Source: Phenylobacterium deserti (GTDB taxonomy: Bacteria > Pseudomonadota > Alphaproteobacteria > Caulobacterales > Caulobacteraceae). From it: DNA of 64,000 nucleotides. The DNA is taken from the NCBI RefSeq assembly GCF_003254705.1, contig NZ_QFYR01000005.1:1-64000 (forward strand). Reading direction: 5' to 3'. Below the pieces are notes generated by a model. It did not search any database and was not told the DNA's origin. It worked only from the letters and a program-made list of their open reading frames with translations. Shown piece after piece: positions 28,801 through 37,259 of the stretch (within the stretch, counting starts at the first letter, position 1; each line of letters opens with the position of its first letter). A program made the translations under genes and the position numbers.

Positions 28801-28937
28801 CGCTCTACGCCAACGGCTCGAACGTCACGGGTGAGATCGAGGACTACTTCCTCCGCTTCACCGACGACGTCCACCAGTACGCCTGGCAGAACGAATTCGA
28901 GTCCCGATACACCCTGGGCGTCCGCGCCCGCTGGTAA
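25851..28937 (+). CDS. TonB-dependent outer-membrane receptor (sugar locus 2)
   Basis: 1028 residues: signal peptide (about 1-33, ending VLAQD), TonB-box-like GEVVVTGVRAS, plug domain (SSEDIGKLPDVTIADSLQRVTGIQIKRDAGEGTTVNIRG) and a barrel ending GVRARW with the expected terminal aromatic. The GTG at 25851 is chosen because GGGAGGG lies 7 bases upstream. This receptor subtype is common in Caulobacterales and sphingomonads next to LacI regulators and halogenase-like genes, and is thought to import oligosaccharides. An intrinsic terminator follows directly (28951-28986), so downstream genes may depend on read-through or their own promoter. Confidence 0.93.
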   Translation: MSNFTRKRAFTRNLALALVAGASPLVLASPVLAQDVAAQDGTEIGEVVVTGVRASQMASVDVKRSQTAVVDAISSEDIGKLPDVTIADSLQRVTGIQIKRDAGEGTTVNIRGLSQVITLLNGEQYLSAGNLGQAQPNLADVPSQLMNSVLVFKSTDPRNALSGISGTIDLRTRRPSSMPMGFTASGAAEYQRGEQTKENDYLLNGLVSWRNDRVGVLVSAAGSSANLGNNYSGIAAGGMGGLSGNNDWGGSAPNNFISPHGYESFNRVVQRDRIGVNAAVEFDLGEGFTLLAEGFYAKLDEYNRAVGLNISNRWSGDAFGQWVQPTQSTNTGLSSNGRPWLAVDEYAVDAWWVNSFSVNRTNKSESKNYNLQLNYDNGGALTFEARAIRASAERLSMNGQVQGDLSNWRYGPGRFTLFRDPNDRTRGTFYPANIASQFPASRYTNNIVGSNGGRFVDPNPLGYGENPQLTYNIAGGSPVWSGFDRPISGGLGAGKTLRDYMANLDSYAVGAFSSEGNNEAKSDLSVMRVDVHYQFQDAPLFGLITKVDGGVRRSDRSVNVEQFHLFSNFYGGNGASDPAGCSAQWKAIDVVMNQNQCQAGEMVPDPVTGQMVFQGYTVNAPTRLDKYNNPIFFENFGGITSGLPGVWAADPRDFDDAEAFMNRVFGETTRGIVPGQTFDVDLNESSAYGAATFEWGGLVGDLGLKVIQTEMTVKQNLTGEVRNYGDTNADAGDVVTRRKYTDWLPSLNLVYNYGDNWKFRFAFSRTMQPLDLMNYGGGLSIFTADDPGLGIRIVTGASSAGNPELDPWRSNNYDAAVEYYFGRASMVNVSVFRLDIESFVTSGQTTGRFPDQDGVIRRDVPVSLNVQGEGGTVDGVEIGAKIALSDLIETPFLRNFGVDTNYTFSPSEEERTDLAGDKLPFVDNSKHQYNLIGWYQDDKWQVRVAYNYRTERLNGVMASGLPVFQDSTGYVDVNVSYSLNDNITLYANGSNVTGEIEDYFLRFTDDVHQYAWQNEFESRYTLGVRARW

Positions 28938-28950
28938 CAAGACCCCCCTT

Positions 28951-28986
28951 AATGGCCGCCGTGCGTGCACGGCGGCCATTCTTTTT
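28951..28986 (+). terminator. Rho-independent terminator after the receptor gene
   Basis: A 14-bp perfect dyad AATGGCCGCCGTGC / GCACGGCGGCCATT followed by CTTTTTC, 13 bases after the receptor stop. It should reduce expression of the downstream halogenase-like genes relative to the receptor. Confidence 0.92.
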
Positions 28987-29032
28987 CGGGTTAGGCTGAG
29001 GGTCGATTCCGCAGGGAAGACCTGGGACGCCA

Positions 29033-30553
29033 ATGAACGACCGACGCATCCAGAGCCTGGTCATCGTCGGCGGTGGAACCGCCGGCTGGATGGCGGCCGC
29101 CCGCCTGGCGCAGCACTTTCGCGGCACGCCGCTGAAGATCACCCTCGTCGAGTCCTCCGAGATCGGCACCATCGGGGTCGGCGAAGCCACCATTCCGACC
29201 ATCCGCAGCTTCTACGGCGCACTCGGCCTTTCCGACGCCGAAGTCATGCGTGCGACCCAGGCCACGGCGAAACTCGGCATCCGTTTCACCGACTGGAGCC
29301 GGCCGGGCCGCTCATTCATCCATCCCTTCGGCCTTTTCGGCCACGAGCTGAACGGGATCGAATTCCAACACTGGTGGCTGCGCGCCCGCAGTCTGGGAGC
29401 AGCTGCTGAGCTGGGCGAGTATTCGCTGGGCGCCAGCCTGGCGGCAGCGGGCCGCTTCAACCTCCCTCCGCGCAATCCGCCCTCCCCGCTCGCGGTTTTC
29501 GACTGGGCCCTGCACTTCGACGCCGGCCTGTTCGCCCAGCTCATGAGACGTCATGCCGAGACGCTGGGGGTGCGCCGCATCGACGCCAAGGTCCGCCAGG
29601 TCAAGCTGCGGCCGGAGAACGGCTTCATCGAAGGCGTGGAGCTCGACAGCGGTGAGACTGTCACAGGGGAGCTATTCATCGACTGCTCGGGCTTTCGCGG
29701 GCTCCTGATCGAGGAGGCGCTCGGCGCCGGCTACGAAGACTGGAGCCAGTGGCTGTTCTGCGACCGCGCCCTGGCGGTGCAGAGCGAAAGCGCGGGCGAT
29801 CCCGCGCCCTTCACTGAAGTGACGGCGCAGCCAGCGGGCTGGCGCTGGAAGATCCCGCTGCAGCATCGCGACGGCAATGGACATGTCTTCTCAAGCCGCC
29901 ACATGGACGAGCCGACAGCGCTGCGCCTGCTGACGGGTGCGGTGCAGGGCCGGCTGCTGCATGAGCCGCGCGCCATTCGCTTTCATCCGGGCCGCCGCAA
30001 GCTGGCCTGGAGCCGCAACTGTGTGGCCCTGGGCCTCGCCTCCGGCTTCCTGGAGCCCCTGGAGTCCACCTCCATCGCCCTGATCGAGACGGGTATCGAG
30101 AAGCTGCGCCAGTTGTTTCCGGACCGCAGCATGGACCCTGCCCTGCGCGACGAGTTCAACGACTGGTCGCGCCGCGAGATGGAGCGTACGCGCGACTTCA
30201 TCATCCTGCACTACAAGCTGAATGGCCGAACGGACTCCGACTTCTGGCGCGAGGCGCGCGAGATGGACGTGCCCGACAGCCTGCAGCACAAGATCGACCT
30301 CTGGCGGGCGAGAGGTCACTTCGTCCGGTACCGGTGGGAGATGTTCCAGCCGGCGAGCTGGCTGGCGATCTACGCCGGCTTCGAATGTCTGCCGCAGGTC
30401 TGGGACCCCGGTGTGGATGCGGTGGAGCCGAATTCGCTCCGGGCAAGGCTCGCGGACATGCGTCAGGCCATCGCCCGAGCCGTCGCATCCGCCCCGCCGC
30501 ACACTCAATTTCTCCAGCAGACCGCGCGCGCTGAAGCCGCTGCGGTCGGATAG
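29033..30553 (+). CDS. Flavin-dependent halogenase-like protein 1 (tryptophan halogenase family)
   Basis: 506 residues. FAD-binding GGGTAGW (13-19), GVGEATIP (about 48-55), the Lys equivalent to PrnA Lys79 (K80 in ATAKLGIRF), DCSGFRG, the halogenase-type WRWKIP motif, and GFLEPLEST with the position of the catalytic Glu. All hallmark residues therefore seem present. Known family members use FADH2, halide and O2 to halogenate indoles or tryptophan. Members encoded between a TonB receptor and a sugar transporter, as here, have mostly no known substrate. ATG 29033 lacks a strong ribosome site (GGGACG upstream). The next halogenase-like gene starts 9 bases after its stop. Confidence 0.85.
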   Translation: MNDRRIQSLVIVGGGTAGWMAAARLAQHFRGTPLKITLVESSEIGTIGVGEATIPTIRSFYGALGLSDAEVMRATQATAKLGIRFTDWSRPGRSFIHPFGLFGHELNGIEFQHWWLRARSLGAAAELGEYSLGASLAAAGRFNLPPRNPPSPLAVFDWALHFDAGLFAQLMRRHAETLGVRRIDAKVRQVKLRPENGFIEGVELDSGETVTGELFIDCSGFRGLLIEEALGAGYEDWSQWLFCDRALAVQSESAGDPAPFTEVTAQPAGWRWKIPLQHRDGNGHVFSSRHMDEPTALRLLTGAVQGRLLHEPRAIRFHPGRRKLAWSRNCVALGLASGFLEPLESTSIALIETGIEKLRQLFPDRSMDPALRDEFNDWSRREMERTRDFIILHYKLNGRTDSDFWREAREMDVPDSLQHKIDLWRARGHFVRYRWEMFQPASWLAIYAGFECLPQVWDPGVDAVEPNSLRARLADMRQAIARAVASAPPHTQFLQQTARAEAAAVG

Positions 30554-30562
30554 GGTAGCGCC

Positions 30563-32089
30563 ATGTCACGCTTGCAGAAGATCGTCATCGTCGGCGGCGG
30601 CACCGCAGGTTGGGTCACGGCGGCAATGCTGGGTCACCACCTCCAAGGCCGAATGGCGCAGATCGAACTCGTCGAGTCCGACGACATCGGCACGATCGGG
30701 GTCGGCGAGTCGACGATCCCGCCCTTCATCACCCTGCTCCGCAACCTGGGCATCGACGAGCAGCACTTCATTCAGGCGACGCAAGCGAGCTTCAAGCTGG
30801 GGATCTCGTTCCGGGACTGGCTGCGCAAAGGCGAAAGCTACTTCCATCCCTTCGGCTCGATCGGCGGCGCCATCGACATCCACGAGTTCTTTCAGTGCTG
30901 GCTGAAGGCCAAGCTGACAGAGAACCATCCTTCGAACCTGCAGGACTTCGCCCCGGCCTCTGTGATGGCCGAGAAGGGCCGCTTCATGCTGCCCTTCAAG
31001 GCGCAGCGCACCCTGATCGGCGGGGCCAACTACGCGCTGCACGTCGACGCCAGGCTGGTGGCCCAATATCTGCGCCGGTTCGCGGAAGCCAAAGGCGTGA
31101 AGCGCACCGAGGGCATCGTCACTGAGGTGAAGACCCGCCCGTCCGACGGGTTCGTCGAAAAGCTTGTGCTGAAAACTGGCGAGGAGGTCACCGGCGACCT
31201 GTTCATCGACTGCTCGGGTTTCCGCGCCCTGCTCATCGAGAAGACCTTGGGCGTGGGCTACCATGACTGGTCGGACGTCCTGCTGTGCGACCGGGCCGTC
31301 GCCGTGCAGACAGAGAACCGCGGCGCGACCACGCCCTTCACCGTCGCCGAAGCGCAGGACAGCGGCTGGCGCTGGCGCATCCCGCTGCAGCACCGGACCG
31401 GCAACGGCTACGTCTTCTCCAGCAAGTTCATCTCCGACGAGGAAGCGACCGAGGTCCTGCTGTCGAAGGTGGATGGCGAGCTGCTGACCAAGCCGATGGT
31501 GATCCCGTTCAAGACCGGCGTGCGTCACCGCATCTGGGACAAGAACGTGGTCTCCGTCGGCCTGGCGTCAGGCTTCATCGAACCGCTGGAATCTACGGCC
31601 ATCCACCTAGTCTACCGCGCGATCGACATGCTGTTCCGCTACATGCCGGACCAGGACTGCGCGCCTGCGCTCGCCGCCGAGTACAACCGCCGCATGACTG
31701 CGGACTATGAGGAAATCCGCGACTTCATCGTGCTGCACTACTGCGTTACCGAGCGGGAAGACACACCGTTCTGGCGCGCGGCCAAGGCGATCACTCCGCC
31801 TGCATCCCTTACCGAGCGCATCGAGCTTTACCGCGAAAGCGGCCTGATGCGAGAAGGGCTGGACGAGCTGTTCCGCAATCCGAGCTGGCAGTCTGTGCTG
31901 GACGGCATGGGGGTCACGCCCAAGCGCTACGATCAGCTGGTGGATCGTATGCCGTTCGAGGTTATCCGCCGCACGCTGGACGAAGCCGGGCCGCGGCTGG
32001 CCGCCTTTGTCGACACGCTGCCGACCCACGACGAGTTCCTTCGCGAACACTGCCCCGCTGAGCCGCCGGGCGTGATCGCGGCCCAATAG
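30563..32089 (+). CDS. Flavin-dependent halogenase-like protein 2 (tryptophan halogenase family)
   Basis: 508 residues, a paralogue of the preceding protein. GGGTAGW (11-17), GVGESTIPP, K78 in QASFKLGISF, DCSGFRA, WRWRIPL and GFIEPLEST are all retained. It differs in an inserted stretch at about 115-160 (AKLTENHPSNLQDFAPASVMAEK class), and its C-terminus (NPSWQSVLDGMGVTPKRYDQLVDRMP) is the usual one for the family. A flavin reductase partner is not encoded in this window. The gene lies in tight series with the first halogenase-like gene (9 bases) and the SSS symporter (3 bases), so the three are one transcription unit. Confidence 0.87.
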   Translation: MSRLQKIVIVGGGTAGWVTAAMLGHHLQGRMAQIELVESDDIGTIGVGESTIPPFITLLRNLGIDEQHFIQATQASFKLGISFRDWLRKGESYFHPFGSIGGAIDIHEFFQCWLKAKLTENHPSNLQDFAPASVMAEKGRFMLPFKAQRTLIGGANYALHVDARLVAQYLRRFAEAKGVKRTEGIVTEVKTRPSDGFVEKLVLKTGEEVTGDLFIDCSGFRALLIEKTLGVGYHDWSDVLLCDRAVAVQTENRGATTPFTVAEAQDSGWRWRIPLQHRTGNGYVFSSKFISDEEATEVLLSKVDGELLTKPMVIPFKTGVRHRIWDKNVVSVGLASGFIEPLESTAIHLVYRAIDMLFRYMPDQDCAPALAAEYNRRMTADYEEIRDFIVLHYCVTEREDTPFWRAAKAITPPASLTERIELYRESGLMREGLDELFRNPSWQSVLDGMGVTPKRYDQLVDRMPFEVIRRTLDEAGPRLAAFVDTLPTHDEFLREHCPAEPPGVIAAQ

Positions 32090-32092
32090 GGA

Positions 32093-33685
32093 ATGGACAG
32101 CGGAATCCAGCTGCTCACCGGCCTCGATCAGGCCGTCATCGGCCTTTACCTGATCGGCGTCGTGGGTGTCGGTTTGCTGGTCGCCCGCCGACGCGCGGGC
32201 ACCGAAGCCTTTTTCCTGAACTCCCGGGCCAGCAAGTGGCCAGTGATCGGCCTGGCGCTGGTCGCCGCCAACATCTCCTCCTCCACGCTGGTCGGGCTCG
32301 CAGGCGCCGCCTACGCCAACGGGATCTCGGTCTACAATTACGAATGGACCGCGGCGCCGATGATCGTGCTGTCCTGCGCTCTGGTCATGCCGGTGATCCT
32401 TCGCGCGCGGATCTTCACCATGCCGGAATTCCTGGAGCGCCGGTACGCGCCATTCGCTCGGACCTACTTCTCGGCTTTGACGATCCTGCTCAACGTCCTG
32501 CTGGACACAGCTGGCACCCTGTTCGCCGGAGCCTTGATGTTCCGGATGCTGGCGCCCGAGGTTCCGCTCTGGCAGGTCGCCGCCGTTCTCGCTGGCATCA
32601 CCGGGCTCTACAGCGTCACCGGCGGGCTCCGCTCGCTGCTGGCGACCGAAGTGGTCCAGGCGGTGGTGTTGCTGGTCGGCGGCCTCGTCATCACCGTCTT
32701 CGCTTTTCAGCACGCCGGCGGTTGGCACGAAGTCATGACCCGCGTGCCGCCTGAGAAACTCAGCCTGATCCGCCCCGCGGACGATCCAGCCATGCCCTGG
32801 ACGGGGCTGGTGATCGGCATCCCGATCATGGGCTTCTACTTCTGGTGCTCCAACCAGTTCATGATGCAGCAGGTGCTCTCGGCGCAGTCCCTGGACCAGG
32901 CGCGCTGGGGCAGCTTGTTCGCCGCGCTCCTGAAGCTCCCGGTCCTGGTCTTCATGGTGCTGCCGGGCGCCGCCGCCCTGCTGATCTTCCCGGACTTGCG
33001 CCACCCGGACGAGGTTTATCCGCGGCTGATCTTCGGCCTGCTGCCTCACGGGCTGATGGGCCTGGTGATCGCGGGCTTCCTGGCGGCGATGATGTCGACC
33101 TTGGCCTCGACGTACAACGCAGCCTCCACTCTGCTGGCGATGGATTTCGTGGCCCGCTTCCGGCCGAAGACCTCCGAGGCCGCGCTAGTGCAGACGGCCC
33201 GCTGGGCGACAGCCGTGTTCGCGGCCGTATCGGTGGCCTGGGTCCCGGTTCTGGAGCACGCGTCCAGCAGCCTCATGCAGTACCTTCAGGGCATGCTGTC
33301 CTACACGGTGCCGCCCATCGCAGCGTTGTACGTGGCCGGCATCTTCTGGCCGCGAGCCAACGCCTCGGGCGCAGCGGCGGCCCTGTCGGTTGGCGCGCTC
33401 ACGGGCGCGGCGCTGTTTCTCGCCATCCAGGTGTTCCACGTGCTGCCGATGCACTTCTTGATCGCAGCCGGCGTGATCTTCGGTTTCAGCCTCGCCGCGC
33501 TGGCGCTCGTCAGCCTGATGACGGCGCCGCCGGACGTGGAGCGGGTCGGGCCCATGACCTTCCGGCTCGCGGACTGGCGCGCGGAAACGGAAGTCCTGAG
33601 ATCGAGGCCGTGGTTTCAGAACTACCGCATCCTCTCGGGGCTGCTGCTCGTGCTGACCGCCGCCGTGGTCTGGACCTTCCGCTAG
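32093..33685 (+). CDS. Sodium:solute symporter (SSS family, SGLT-like)
   Basis: 530 residues with about 14 hydrophobic helices. SSS features include helix 1 IGLYLIGVVGVGLLVARRR, FFLNSRASKWPVIGLALVAANISSSTLVGLAGAAYANG (Na+-site helix 2 region), GLRSLLATEVVQAVV and GFLAAMMSTLASTYNAASTLLAMDF (sodium motif). The subgroup resembles sugar-transporting SGLT-like members. The start at 32093 (ATG) is 3 bases after the halogenase-like stop. It is likely the inner-membrane step for the sugar taken up by the receptor at 25851. Confidence 0.9.
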   Translation: MDSGIQLLTGLDQAVIGLYLIGVVGVGLLVARRRAGTEAFFLNSRASKWPVIGLALVAANISSSTLVGLAGAAYANGISVYNYEWTAAPMIVLSCALVMPVILRARIFTMPEFLERRYAPFARTYFSALTILLNVLLDTAGTLFAGALMFRMLAPEVPLWQVAAVLAGITGLYSVTGGLRSLLATEVVQAVVLLVGGLVITVFAFQHAGGWHEVMTRVPPEKLSLIRPADDPAMPWTGLVIGIPIMGFYFWCSNQFMMQQVLSAQSLDQARWGSLFAALLKLPVLVFMVLPGAAALLIFPDLRHPDEVYPRLIFGLLPHGLMGLVIAGFLAAMMSTLASTYNAASTLLAMDFVARFRPKTSEAALVQTARWATAVFAAVSVAWVPVLEHASSSLMQYLQGMLSYTVPPIAALYVAGIFWPRANASGAAAALSVGALTGAALFLAIQVFHVLPMHFLIAAGVIFGFSLAALALVSLMTAPPDVERVGPMTFRLADWRAETEVLRSRPWFQNYRILSGLLLVLTAAVVWTFR

Positions 33686-33935
33686 CGCGCGGCTGCATCT
33701 GACCTGAGCGCACTTTCCGCGAATGATCGGCGCTGGCCTGGAACCTGGCGCCGGGGCGCGCATTCCTTGCTGCGATCGCCACGCAGCCCCCCCCGACCGT
33801 GGCGGTCCGGCCGGCTCCCGCATACTCACATGCACCCCCTGACTTGAGGCGTGGAGCCGGCCCCCCCCCTTCCCTCGCAGCCCACCTCGTCTCCAGCGAT
33901 GGAGCCTTGATCGGGTCTCGCCGTTGGAAGATCAG

Positions 33936-34295
33936 ATGCCCAGTCTGACCCTCAACCTCACCCTCGACGAGGACCGCCTCACAGCGATGATCGAGGCTGT
34001 TGATCCCAGCGGCCTCAGCGTGAGCGGAGCGGCCGATGCGGCGGATTTGGACGAGTTGATCCGGGCTTTGGGCGCTGTACGAGCCGCAATGGCCGACGCC
34101 GTTCCCGAGACACTGGAGCCGCCTGCGCGCATTGCCACGCTGCGTGACCCGGCTTGGTGGTGCGAGGGCCAGCCTGGCGTGCAAGTGCTCTGCCTTCGCC
34201 ACCCCGGATTTGGCTGGCAGGCGTTCGCGCTAGCCCAGGTCGAGGCCGAACTTCTCGCGGAGCGCCTGCTCGAACCTTACGTCGGCGACGAATAG
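33936..34295 (+). CDS. Small protein of unknown function
   Basis: 119 residues, acidic, no signal peptide or membrane segment. ATG 33936 has GGAAG 5 bases upstream. Residues 1-60 have an alternating hydrophobic pattern (SLTLNLTLDEDRLTAMIEA, DLDELIRALGAVRAAM), then a Trp-rich patch (RDPAWWCEGQ, GFGWQAFALAQVEAELLAERLL). I do not recognise the family. The 250-bp upstream gap (33686-33935) shows runs of C but no clear signal. Codon use looks like the neighbours, so it is probably a real gene. Confidence 0.6.
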   Translation: MPSLTLNLTLDEDRLTAMIEAVDPSGLSVSGAADAADLDELIRALGAVRAAMADAVPETLEPPARIATLRDPAWWCEGQPGVQVLCLRHPGFGWQAFALAQVEAELLAERLLEPYVGDE

Positions 34296-34482
34296 CCACG
34301 GTTGAGCGGCCCAAATCGGGCCACTTCCTTCCGGTCGGAGGAACCGCGTCTGCTACCTATCGGACGCCAAATCCCGCGGGGGGTGGCCGGCAAGCGGGCC
34401 AGAGCCGTCAATCGACCGCAGTCCGCTACGCCGGCCCCGGCAGGGAGCGGACCGCCTGCCGGGAGCGATATCCCGGCCCCTC

Positions 34483-34989
34483 ATGGCCATAGCCGTTTCG
34501 GGAAGAGTTCAGTTGCGTAACCTCGTCGTCGATCTTCTCGCCGAACAATATCCAGCGGTCGCCAAGGACCTGCTTAATCCGCTGGCAGAACTCATGCAGG
34601 TGGCGCGCAAGGCCTGCGGCGACGATGCGGACAAGTTCCTCATCCTTTTGGTGATCGGCGTACGGACTGCGCAGGATCAGCGGTTCAGCGAACTCACCAA
34701 CGACGAGCTCGAGAACAACCCTGTCGGCGTGTTGCCCAGCCTGGGCACGAACACGCGCTCGATCTCGGACTCGACGGGCATTCCGAAAGAAACCGTGCGC
34801 CGTAAGCTTACGGAGCTGACCCAAGCTGGCTGGATCGTGCGCGAAGGCAACGACCTGCTCTTGACCTGCAAAGCCTACCAGGAGCTCGTGACGGTGCGGG
34901 ACAGCATCCGCAGCCTCGCGATCCGTAACTGGGAAACCGTCTCGGGGCTCATCACGACGCGTGAAGAGCCCCCATCCATCCCCGGCTAG
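34483..34989 (+). CDS. Winged helix-turn-helix DNA-binding protein
   Basis: 168 residues, cytoplasmic. Residues about 80-130 form a winged helix (NTRSISDSTGIPKETVRRKLTELTQAGWIVREGNDLLLT), the arrangement used by MarR/IclR-like and Crp C-terminal regulators. Residues 1-75 are a helical domain of unknown type (LAEQYPAVAKDLLNPLAELMQVARKACGDDADKFLILLVIGV). No ligand pocket is recognisable. The ribosome site before ATG 34483 is weak, so the exact start is uncertain. Its stop overlaps by four bases the stop of the convergent gene. It may be autoregulatory; target unknown. Confidence 0.7.
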   Translation: MAIAVSGRVQLRNLVVDLLAEQYPAVAKDLLNPLAELMQVARKACGDDADKFLILLVIGVRTAQDQRFSELTNDELENNPVGVLPSLGTNTRSISDSTGIPKETVRRKLTELTQAGWIVREGNDLLLTCKAYQELVTVRDSIRSLAIRNWETVSGLITTREEPPSIPG

Positions 34990-35927
34990 CGGCCGAGGTC
35001 CGCCAGCGGCACACGTTGCAGTGTGAAGGGCTGCTCGAGTTCGCCCGAGTTGCGACGGTTGAATTGGCTGTTTACCGCCACCAGCTCGTCGCCGACGATG
35101 ACGCCGGTCGCTGGCCAGAGCAGGCCCGCAGATTGGGTGCGGGCGAGAACCTTTCCGGACAACAGGTTTGGAGCGAGCCGCACCGTCACGATCTCGGCCG
35201 CCGGTTGGCGGATCACATAGAGAAGGTCACCTTTGAGGATCAGACCGTCAGCGCCGGGCGCTGTCTCCCCGCCGAGATCAATGGGCGAGACCTTGCGATC
35301 GGCGATGTCGATGCGGAACAGCAGTCCCTTGTTCATCTGACCGACCAGCAGCGTGCGCCCGTCTGGCGTCGCCGTGATACCGTTCAGATTGGCGCCTTCG
35401 CCGTACTGCAGCGGCGTGCCGGCAAACTCCACGAACCGTTCAGGCGCAGCGCCGATCCGCTCGCCTGCCGCCACCGTCCAGAGGATCGGCCGGAAGGTGT
35501 CGGTCAGGTAGGCGCGATCGCCCACGAACACGAGATCGTTGATCAGACCGGCGCCTGATCCAGTGGTGTCGAGCGTCTGGATCAGGCGCCCGCTCGTGGG
35601 ATCGACGACGAACACCTTGCCCGTCCGCCCGCCGGCGATCCAAAGCCGGCCTCGAGGATCGAGTTTCATCCCGAGTGCGCCAGGGAAGGTTTCGCCGATC
35701 TGGCGGGCGATCTCGGGCGCGGCGATCGCGCGTGCAGCGCCCGTGCGAGCGTCCACGACCGCCAGGGTGCCGTCCACAGCGCTTGCGGTGAAGATCATCC
35801 CACGCGCCGGGTCATACGCAATGCCCTCCGGGTGGCGAACCTCCGCGGGCAAGGCATAGCGTGCGCCGGTCTGGGCGCCGGCGCTGGTGGCCAACAGGCA
35901 GGCAAGCAGAAGGCTGGCGCGGATCAT
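34986..35927 (-). CDS. Exported SMP-30/gluconolactonase-like beta-propeller protein
   Basis: 313 residues with a Sec signal (about 1-19, ending GAQ). Repeated propeller elements appear: HPEGIAYDPARGMIFTASAVDGTLAVVDARTG, GMKLDPRGRLWIAGGRTGKVFVVDPTSG, LNGITATPDGRTLLVGQMNKGLLFRIDI and ADGLILKGDLLYVI. Such proteins are often annotated as SMP-30/gluconolactonase/LRE-like; lactonase activity cannot be claimed because the metal ligands are not clearly recognisable. ATG 35927 is preferred over 35933, since GGGAG would abut the first but lies 6 bases from the second. Monocistronic between two plus-strand genes. Confidence 0.75.
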   Translation of the reverse strand: MIRASLLLACLLATSAGAQTGARYALPAEVRHPEGIAYDPARGMIFTASAVDGTLAVVDARTGAARAIAAPEIARQIGETFPGALGMKLDPRGRLWIAGGRTGKVFVVDPTSGRLIQTLDTTGSGAGLINDLVFVGDRAYLTDTFRPILWTVAAGERIGAAPERFVEFAGTPLQYGEGANLNGITATPDGRTLLVGQMNKGLLFRIDIADRKVSPIDLGGETAPGADGLILKGDLLYVIRQPAAEIVTVRLAPNLLSGKVLARTQSAGLLWPATGVIVGDELVAVNSQFNRRNSGELEQPFTLQRVPLADLGR

Positions 35928-36071
35928 CGGCATCTCCCTGGATTTGGCTGAACGAGAGCGGCGCTACGTCGGCTTGGCAAGGTGCAGGTTCAGAAACACG
36001 CCGCCCGCGCCTTGACCTTGGGTCTCCGGAAAGCCACGTCGGGAGCTCACGCACATGGTTCAAGGACGCGG

Positions 36072-37259
36072 ATGCCGCACGACGACAGCCTGATCCTCAC
36101 TCTCGTCGGCGGCTTCGTGCTCGCCTTCGTGTTCGGCATGCTGGCCCTGAGGCTCAAGCTGTCGCCCCTCGTCGGCTACCTGTTGGCCGGCGTGGTGGTG
36201 GGCCCCTTCACTCCAGGCTGGGTTGCGGACACCGGCTTGGCCGGCCAGCTCGCCGAAGTCGGCGTGATTCTGCTGATGTTCGGGGTCGGCTTGCACTTCT
36301 CCCCCGCCGATCTGCTGAGGGTGCGCAAGGTCGCCGTACCGGGCGCCGTGGCGCAGATCGCCCTGGCGACGGTGCTCGGCTGGGGCGTCGGGCGACTGCT
36401 CGGCATGGGAGACGCCGAGGCGGCCCTGATGGGTCTTTGCCTGTCCGTCGCGTCAACTGTCGTGCTGCTGCGCGCCCTTGAAGAACGCAAGGCCGTGAAG
36501 AGCGAGGCAGGCCAGGTCGCCGTCGGCTGGCTGATCGTCGAAGACCTGGTGATGGTCATGGCTTTGGTCATCGTGCCGCTCTTGGCGTCCGCTGGCGCAA
36601 CACCCAACCTCGGCGCAGTGGGACTGAAGATCGGAACGACCTTGCTCAGCGTCGGCGTGTTCGTGGCGCTGATGCTGCTGGTCGGCGGTCGCGTTCTCCC
36701 CTGGCTGCTGGTGCGCATCGCCCATACCCGCTCGCGCGAGCTCTTCACACTGGGCGTGCTCGCGATCGCGCTGGGCATCGCCTACCTGGCCTACGCGGTC
36801 TTCGGAGCGTCCTTTGCTCTTGGGGCCTTCATCGCAGGCCTGGTGCTGAACGGGACACCCCTCGGCCACAACGCAGCGGAGCGTTCCCTGCCCCTGCGCG
36901 ACGCTTTCGCCGTGCTGTTCTTCGTTTCGGTCGGCATGCTGTTCGATTGGACGGTGCTCATCGAGCAGCCGGGCGCAGTGGCGGCGGTTCTCGCGATCAT
37001 CGTCGTCGGCAAGTCCGTCGCCGCCCTGGCGATCACGTCGGTCGCCAAGATGGAGCGAGGCCCATCCCTGATGATCGCCGCGAGCCTCGCGCAGATCGGG
37101 GAATTCTCATTCATTCTCGCCAGCGTCGGGGTGAAGCTCCAGATCCTGAGCCGGCCCACTCACGACCTGATCCTTGCGGCCGCACTGCTGTCGATCGTGC
37201 TCAACCCCTTCGTGTTCAAGCTTGCCGACCGCCTGGGACGTCAACCCGCTGCAGCCTGA
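36072..37259 (+). CDS. CPA2 cation:proton antiporter (KefB/YbaL-like) without C-terminal RCK domain
   Basis: 395 residues, almost entirely membrane helices (about 12). CPA2 signatures are LRLKLSPLVGYLLAGVVVGP, AEVGVILLMFGVGLHFSPADLL, GWLIVEDLVMVMALVIVPLL and AIALGIAYLAYAVFGASFALGAFIAGLVLNG. Classical KefB/KefC/YbaL continue with a TrkA-N domain; here the protein stops right after the membrane part. ATG 36072 has AAGGA 6 bases upstream. It would exchange K+ or Na+ for H+ across the inner membrane; gating by NAD(H) or glutathione adducts is not expected without RCK. Confidence 0.85.
   Translation: MPHDDSLILTLVGGFVLAFVFGMLALRLKLSPLVGYLLAGVVVGPFTPGWVADTGLAGQLAEVGVILLMFGVGLHFSPADLLRVRKVAVPGAVAQIALATVLGWGVGRLLGMGDAEAALMGLCLSVASTVVLLRALEERKAVKSEAGQVAVGWLIVEDLVMVMALVIVPLLASAGATPNLGAVGLKIGTTLLSVGVFVALMLLVGGRVLPWLLVRIAHTRSRELFTLGVLAIALGIAYLAYAVFGASFALGAFIAGLVLNGTPLGHNAAERSLPLRDAFAVLFFVSVGMLFDWTVLIEQPGAVAAVLAIIVVGKSVAALAITSVAKMERGPSLMIAASLAQIGEFSFILASVGVKLQILSRPTHDLILAAALLSIVLNPFVFKLADRLGRQPAAA

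Noticed and set aside
26577-29033. 818-codon open frame on the minus strand opposite the TonB receptor
   Set aside because: Same reason: no family features, and the opposite strand encodes an obvious receptor.
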